Positions 57,881-64,000 of a DNA stretch of 64,000 nt are shown piece after piece. A program made the translations under genes and the position numbers. The notes beneath the pieces were generated by a model. That model made no database searches. It worked only from the letters and a program-made list of their open reading frames with translations, and had not been told where the DNA came from. This DNA is from Epinephelus fuscoguttatus (Eukaryota > Chordata > Actinopteri > Perciformes > Serranidae). The DNA lies in contig NC_064753.1 of assembly GCF_011397635.1 (NCBI RefSeq), forward strand, positions 31,520,322 to 31,584,321. Reading direction: 5' to 3'. Position 1 is the stretch's first letter; the number at the start of each line of letters is the position of its first letter.

Positions 57881-58121
57881 GTTATACTAACAATCCAAGC
57901 CTATCTGTGTGGAAAAAAATGCACTTTTAGTGGACGCATTTTGATGATGTTTGACGCCGTGTGAGTGCCCTATTATTTAATATAGCGTATGCTCACTGGC
58001 TTCAGGCAGGTCAGCCCTAGCTTCGTACTGGAGAAATGTCAAATATTGAACACCCTATCACTCATTTAGACAAAAGTAGATCGGAAAATAGGGCCCATGT
58101 TGAAAAAACATTAGTTCCCCT

Positions 58122-58785
58122 TTAGGACTTTTTAAGACCTTTTAATGCCACTCATAATTAAATTTAAGACCCATTTCACAATAACCAAAATACAAGGAAA
58201 GAAAAAACATAAACTGTCATCAATCATTTAGAGTTAGGGACAATTTTGCCAAAACGTTTATTGCAATAAAAGAAGTGACTTTGGGGGTCGACGGTAAAAC
58301 AGAACTAGAGCTTCCTGCAATTGTTGACAAGTTTTTTTCTTGTGTTTCCCACTCTGCATGTGTAATCCCACTGCCTTGATTCACATGATGCAGATTTGAA
58401 AAACGTTTTGCATCAATACGCTGAGCCTCATAAGCATTGCCTCACAGGGCTTTCAGCCATGCAGTGAAATCTTGTATCTCATCTAAATACCCCATTTCTA
58501 TGAAATTTGCACCTCTGTATCGTCCAGTGTGCAGTGACAACTAGCTGTGTTTTGCTGGTCTGGTTCTGCTTTCCTGATCTGTGTGACATTAATGCGAGAG
58601 ACATTAAGTTCAACTAACCAAAAAAAAAAAAAGTCACAGTAATAAAATCCTGCTTGCCATGTGTTAGTGTTTAAGGCTTCTGAAAGATTGATTGAAGACA
58701 TAATACCAATTAAGGCCTTATTTTTAAGTTTATCAATTCAGCGCCTTTTAAGACTTTTTAAGGACCCCAAGGAACCCTGTTTCAG
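58122..58785. repeat. Dispersed repeat with tttttaagac ends, abutting the palindrome
   Basis: The segment opens aggactttttaagacctttt and ends ccttttaagactttttaagg, a pair I recognise from many fish genomes as the boundaries of a noncoding repeat. It begins at the altered TTAG target of the palindrome, so it may have inserted there. Confidence 0.5.
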
Positions 58786-59234
58786 CACAGCTCAGCACAA
58801 TTTAAACCTGAACAGAGGTTTAATTAGCCAGTGAGGGATATTTATGAAGAATGTACATAACATTAAACTAATGAGTATTATCGTAATGGCAATAATAATT
58901 CAATAATTTAACCTGAAAACACAAACAAAATTATATAACAGTTGATTAACAGCTCAAATTTGTTCCCCACCCAAAACAAGCCAGCAACACCAATAATAAT
59001 GATTATTAATAAAAAAAATAATAATAACAAATTTGAATGGCATCTGTAGTTTTGAACCCTCGTGATCTGAGGCAATTAGCACTGACACCAGCTTTACCCT
59101 TCAACTTCCTTCCCCTCAGCAGAGTCATCTGAAGCCGGATATATAGAGAAGTGTGAAGTGGCTTCTCACATGGCTGAAATGTGTGAGAGTGCATGTGCAA
59201 CCAAGAGTGCGAATGCTACAATAACGTGTGTGTG

Positions 59235-59293
<59 letters not shown>

Positions 59294-61591
59294 CCATGCA
59301 CTGACTTTAATAGCAGCTGATACAACATCATAGGGAGCCCTTGTCAACTTGATTACTCTGCACATGTTAAACAAAAATCAAAAAGATCAGTGACAGAAGG
59401 TGAAGGCAGAGAACAAAGCAAAGCCACTTTTGTGTCACTTAAAATAAAAAAATTATGTATGTTCCCCAAATTGATTCTCTGCAGGAGACACATATTTCAC
59501 AGACAAAATTACAGAGTCTTTGTATAATTTTCTTTTCTTGCTTTGGGCTTTCTGAGCAGCTGAATCTCATTTACGGACGTGCAGCTCTGGTAGGTGTAAT
59601 GATTCTATCATGAAGCAGGCTTTCACTCCATGTCTCAAAAATACCAGAGACAATAATCTTCGAAGTTGTGTAAGCCTGACTTTGAATATCATTTCTTTCA
59701 AATTAGGCCAGCTGACATCAAGTGTACACACACATGACACACGTGACACAGATTTTTACACACACCCACAAAGTACACACAAACCCACATAAACCATAAA
59801 AAACATATAATTCAAAATTAACTCAGTGGCACAGTGAGTATCAGCGGTACATGCTGTGTGGCACAGAAAAACAATCAGGCTATCTGCTGCTTAAAGTAGA
59901 TTATTCAAATCATCTGCACTCAGCTGAATCGACTCGTGTCAGGAGATAAAACATGTTTGCTGCTTATTTGTAGCCTTGTTTTTAAAAGTCTGAAGCCTGG
60001 ATCATCTTTAAAACAACCTTCACCACTTCTCCAAGAATGGATTGTTAGATTAATGAAGACGTTTTTCTCGCCTATCCTATCAAGCAGAACCCAGTTTAGT
60101 TCTAGCTTTGTGTTAAAATCAGCATGTTTTTTCTAATTACCTCTGAATTTTGGTTTTATTTCTCCAGATTTTGATATGCATCTCTGATATGTTTGCAGCT
60201 ACTTCAATATAGTTAAGGTGAACAGAATTTCATTTGTGATGCCCAAAGCACTGAAATCTGACATCAGAAAAGATTCAACAGCAACATTGTGTTTTGTAAA
60301 ACATGTCCCTGTCATGCTGGATAATCCATAGAACTCTCTCAACACTTTGCACATGGACTTATCATATTTCCACAGTAACAGTTCGGCAGCAATAACCTCA
60401 GAGACGAATATCATAAAACCTGGAAAAATTAAACCAAACGTTTCTGCATGACAAGTAACCACGAAAGGTGAATGAGAAATGTTTTCAGAATCCGAGTGAC
60501 TTGGTCCTTTAAAGTTAAATTAAAGTTAAACTGCATCACCTATCCTATAACATTGATGGATTGGCTTCAGTTCAGAACTGAAGAGGCCTTTTGGATGAGA
60601 GGCTGAATGTCTCAAGCAGGTCCAGTTGCCTACGATAGAGCACTTAAGACTGTCAGATTTTGATACTTTTTCAAAGTATGGTTTCAGTTCTCCTTGACAC
60701 CTTTATATTACATGCATGTCTGACAGCAGGGTGGCAGCCCCACAAACCTTCTCAGTGCATTACCAGCCATGATGTAAATGTTTACATTAATAAAGATAAC
60801 ATTTAATTTTAATGAACTGATTCAGCATCCCACCTGTAAGTATGTAGGCTATGTGTGCTCACGATCTGTTGTTCTTTAAGGGGCAGACGTGCCAGTTACC
60901 TCCGCAGCCTTGTGCTACATTCATGTGAGGTTGGAATAATCTGAAAAACTTGTCCCTGATCAAATGTCATGGCTCACCTGATCTGTTTCCTTTGCTTTTT
61001 GTTATCACTGTAGTTTAACCGCTCTCAGTAATAAAACCCATCTTCCTCATAGCGTTGATGTTGTTTCCACATTACAGCTTAAAACTCATCAACAAACAGA
61101 AGCTGACAGAACGACCATCCGTGGAGCATCTGAATGCACCATTGGCATTGGCTGGCATAGTCTCAACTCAGCTACAACTTAATCTGTCTTGATGTGTTTA
61201 CTCAGTGTCATCGCTGTGCTACAATACAACACCATACGGATTACGACTCAGATGGTTGGTCGGCTGACCTGGTACATATCAGACACTAAAAAGATTTGTT
61301 TAAAGAGATTTGTTCGTTCATTTCTGTCCATCACTAGTCCAACTCCCCAACATCTGTAAAATTGGTGAAGTTTTCCCGTAAATATGAAAAATTTTAGACG
61401 ACACACATCTAAATCAGACTCTGACTCTCTGCTGTAGTTTTTTTTAACTGTATTTTGCCACACATGTTTTAGTATATGTACGTATTTCCACACCATCAAA
61501 ATAGCATGGAAAATCTATTAGTCATTTAGCTGTTGATCTGGTCGTCCATCATATTCTACCACTTATTAAATTTTAAAACAAGACAGGACAC
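58786..61591. other. No gene recognised
   Basis: Unassigned DNA apart from the TG microsatellite at 59226-59291 and ATA/AAT-rich tracts near 58990-59030. Confidence 0.4.
59226..59291. repeat. Microsatellite (TG)n
   Basis: About 32 TG units with one AGG interruption; the His-Thr run on the opposite strand is an artefact. Confidence 0.97.
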
Positions 61592-61870
61592 AGTCAATTA
61601 ATCAATTCAGTCAATTTTATTTATAAAGCCCAATATCACAAATCACAATTTGCCTCACAGGGCTTACGACATCCCTACGACATCCCTCTGTCCTTAGGAC
61701 CCTCGCAGCGGATAAGGAAAAACTCCCCCCAAAAAAAACCTTTAACGGGGAAAAAAAAAACGATAGAAACCTCAGGAAGAGCAACTGAGGAGGGATCCCT
61801 CTTCCAGGACGGACAGACGTGCAATAGATGTCGTACAGAACAGATCAACATAATACATTAACAGTAATCC
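61592..61870 (-). mobile_element. LINE 3' tail, minus orientation
   Basis: Reverse complement of 20330-20590: tcaattttatttataaagcc, caatatcacaaatcacaatt, aactgaggagggatccctct and ggacggacagacgtgcaata occur in order. It is 5'-truncated at aacagtaatcc. A small internal duplication (acatccctacgacatccctc) is present. Confidence 0.8.
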
Positions 61871-63924
61871 AGTCTGTGCAACTGAAGCAGTTCTAATTTA
61901 CCCATGGTTCATACTGCTCATCTTAGCTACTGTTGTTTAATGTTTGTTGCTAATATTAAATGCACCTCTCAGTTTTACCAATTAAATGAGCCTCAAAGTT
62001 AAACTTTTAAGGTCATGTCAGTTTCAGCATATTTTTTTGTCTTTGGTCAAATATGACTCGCTTCAAAGGTCAACTAGATGACAGTCACAAATTACGATGG
62101 GAGCATTTCCTTAATTTTATTTCCTTTTTTCAGTTGATGGTTTATAACCAGACAATGAGTCATTTTATTTCCTGCGTATACACAGTGCAACACAGTGTAT
62201 GGAAGAAATGGTGCAAGGAATCTCGTCTTTTTTAAGAAACTGCAATTCCAGCAGAGGATATACAGAGGATTTACTGTATGTTTACAGTAGGTGTAAGTCA
62301 GAGGTTACAACACAAACATCTTGCAGTACTGTGTTTGTGCAACAGGATGAAACAGAACTTATTTGATCATATCAGGAGGTCAGAAGCTCTTGTTGTTTTA
62401 TGTGGTTCAGCTCTATGATCTGGCATTGTGTTACTCAAATGAATCTCAGTGATATTAGGCAGACTGTTTCTTTTCCCAAATACCTGAAGGAGTGCAGTGT
62501 CCCACTTCAAACTTCTGCAGACCTGATGAAAATCATCTCTGCTTGCGTCACATCTTGTTAACGCGACTGAAACTCCCCCTAGATCATTTTTACAACACTG
62601 TGTCTCTCTAAGCATCCTGTGATGCTCAGACAAGACTCCAGACTAAAGGTCAGTGTCTGGGCTACAAAATGTATCTCTTCTTTCCTATGCCTGGGTATTT
62701 TCATTCGTTAACTTTTCTAAAGCATTTTTTTTGTTTGATTATTTGTAACTTTGATTGATTTTTGGGATCATATCTGTTCTCAACATTAACAATATGCTGC
62801 TGTTATTTTGGCCATAAACTTTTAATTTTGTAATAGTGTCTTTCCACTCCAAATCATTCAGTTTGCCCACTCTATGGGGAACTTTCTGACCTTAGCCCTA
62901 AAGATGTATTATACAGCTTGAAAGAGCTCAAACTAGGCTGTAAATGCAGTAGAGAGACAGAGATCATTTTGAAATTGGTGCAATATGACCAGAGAAAAAG
63001 AGGAAGAGAGCTGAGGTATTTGCTTTTGCTCAAGAGGAAGAAGACTTACATCTACCAGAATGCACTGCGCCACATCGGACCAATAAATGCTCCTGATGTA
63101 ATGCAGTTCAGCCCATGATTTTTCTGCAGGAAATAATATTTGTAGCCTACATGTATACTGTCCCCTGGCATTTCCATTTGCTTGTTTTATTGTGACACAC
63201 TGGAAACAATATGGTGGCTGGCTGATTACAACAGATCTTAAATTACAGTTAAAACGTACGCTGAAATATATATAACAGACTCTTGGTTCATATTTTGTCA
63301 GCACTGCTTAGTTTTACTGTTTGATCTCAGTTTTTTCAGCCTCAGTTTTTACAAAAACAGGAAACAGTATAGTGACCACCTTCTTGTTCACAAATTCTCA
63401 TGTTACATCCAAACAGTGCACTGAAATATGTTTCTGGAGACAGTTTAGTTCTGAAATATGCACTACAGTAACAGAATCTTGGTTGTCTGCCTACTTTTAC
63501 AGTTTAATCAGAGTTTGGTCTGAGTTTAAGAGAGAGAAAGAAAGTCTGTTGTGGCAGGAAGAGAAAAAGTGGTTAAAAATGGACAATATTCCTTTAAATG
63601 AAATAGTCAGTGTTTTGGCTGATACGCTTTTTTATTTTCTTGCCAAGAGTTTGCTGAGTTTACTTACAGCCAGCACTGTCCCCTTGTAGTGACCATGAGG
63701 TTTCCAAGCAACCAACACAAACTTCAGGAAGTCATTGTTGCTAGCCAACAGTACTAAGGCTTCTTTGCACATGATGACATTTATTGGTGCACTGTCCGGA
63801 TGGACGGCAGGCAACTGGAGGCAACGACTACGAACACTGCAAAGAGCTGTTTACGGCTGTTCCAATTGATCACACTGAGAAAAACACTAAGTACTTTGAG
63901 TCCCAGACAGTAGGATGTAGATGG
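61871..63924. other. No gene recognised
   Basis: Unassigned DNA. Open frames at 62.9-63.8 kb lack family signatures and splice context. Confidence 0.4.
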
Positions 63925-64000
63925 CTGCGACTCAGGAGGTAGAGCGGGTTGTCCACCAATTGGAAGACCGGCGTTTCAATCCCCGGCTCCTCCAGTCTGC
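63925..64000 (+). mobile_element. tRNA-derived SINE, cut by the window edge
   Basis: The head gcgactcaggaggtagagcg, then gttgtccaccaattggaaga and a B-box-like cgtttcaatcccc match, in opposite orientation, the SINE at 33034-33150. Its 3' part lies beyond the window. Confidence 0.75.

Larger units (their letters stand above)
57145..58121. mobile_element. Palindromic TTAA-type element with divergent copies of the FLPDF ORF start
   Basis: The left end AGGGGAACTAATG follows TTAA (57141-57144); the right end is its exact inverse followed by TTAG. The two arms are near-complete inverted copies meeting around 57610-57730, where the two translated starts face away from each other: MSKFLPDF on the minus strand from 57606 and MAEFLPDF on the plus strand from 57747. 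Both continue LDLDEPFEFDDRPYLFE and then share a frameshift at GAACACGGAG. The termini resemble those of 19613-21722. No Cys-rich module is present. Confidence 0.75.

Overview
The window reads as intergenic and intronic DNA from a teleost fish, probably a percomorph. Both recognisable genes are split by GT/AG introns, and most of the rest is fish-type repeats: LINE 3' ends, tRNA-derived SINEs, TTAA-flanked inverted-repeat elements, hAT-like remnants and CA, GA, AT and ATT microsatellites. I see no bacterial features, operons, CRISPR arrays, rRNA or functional tRNA genes.

Two host genes can be supported. On the minus strand (10412 to 8780) a two-exon gene encodes a 395-residue rhodopsin-family GPCR. 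It has several altered class-A motifs, lacks the aminergic Asp, and carries an 11-glycine run in the third intracellular loop. On the plus strand (36486 to 43328) a four-exon gene encodes haptoglobin of 304 residues: signal peptide, a stub of an alpha chain ending in a basic cleavage site, and a serine-protease fold whose catalytic His and Ser are replaced. Its promoter shows a C/EBP-like site, a perfect STAT palindrome and a TATA box, the layout expected of an IL-6-driven acute-phase liver gene.

Layout: 1-8.8 kb, repeats with no gene; 8.8-10.4 kb, GPCR; 10.4-19.6 kb, SINE, two copies of a Helentron-like repeat in opposite orientation (one with an internal 599-bp tandem duplication) and LINE scraps; 19.6-21.7 kb, a TTAA-flanked element carrying a P2X7-tail-like zinc-domain ORF; 22-36 kb, MITEs, SINEs, LINE tails and unassigned DNA; 36.3-43.8 kb, haptoglobin with repeat-filled introns; 44-46.4 kb, RTE-like and L2/CR1-like LINE remnants (both minus strand) and a decayed Myb/SANT-like ORF; 46.4-57.1 kb, paired dispersed repeats and further MITEs; 57.1-58.1 kb, a near-complete palindrome related to the 19.6 kb element; 58.1-64 kb, repeats with a SINE running off the right edge.

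The least expected item is the pair at 19.6 and 57.1 kb. They share the TTAA target, related terminal sequence and a related small acidic protein start. The first also encodes a Cys-rich module resembling the intracellular zinc domain of P2X7 receptors. The second is an inverted duplication in which both arms carry the same frameshift. All family assignments are from reading alone, without database searches.
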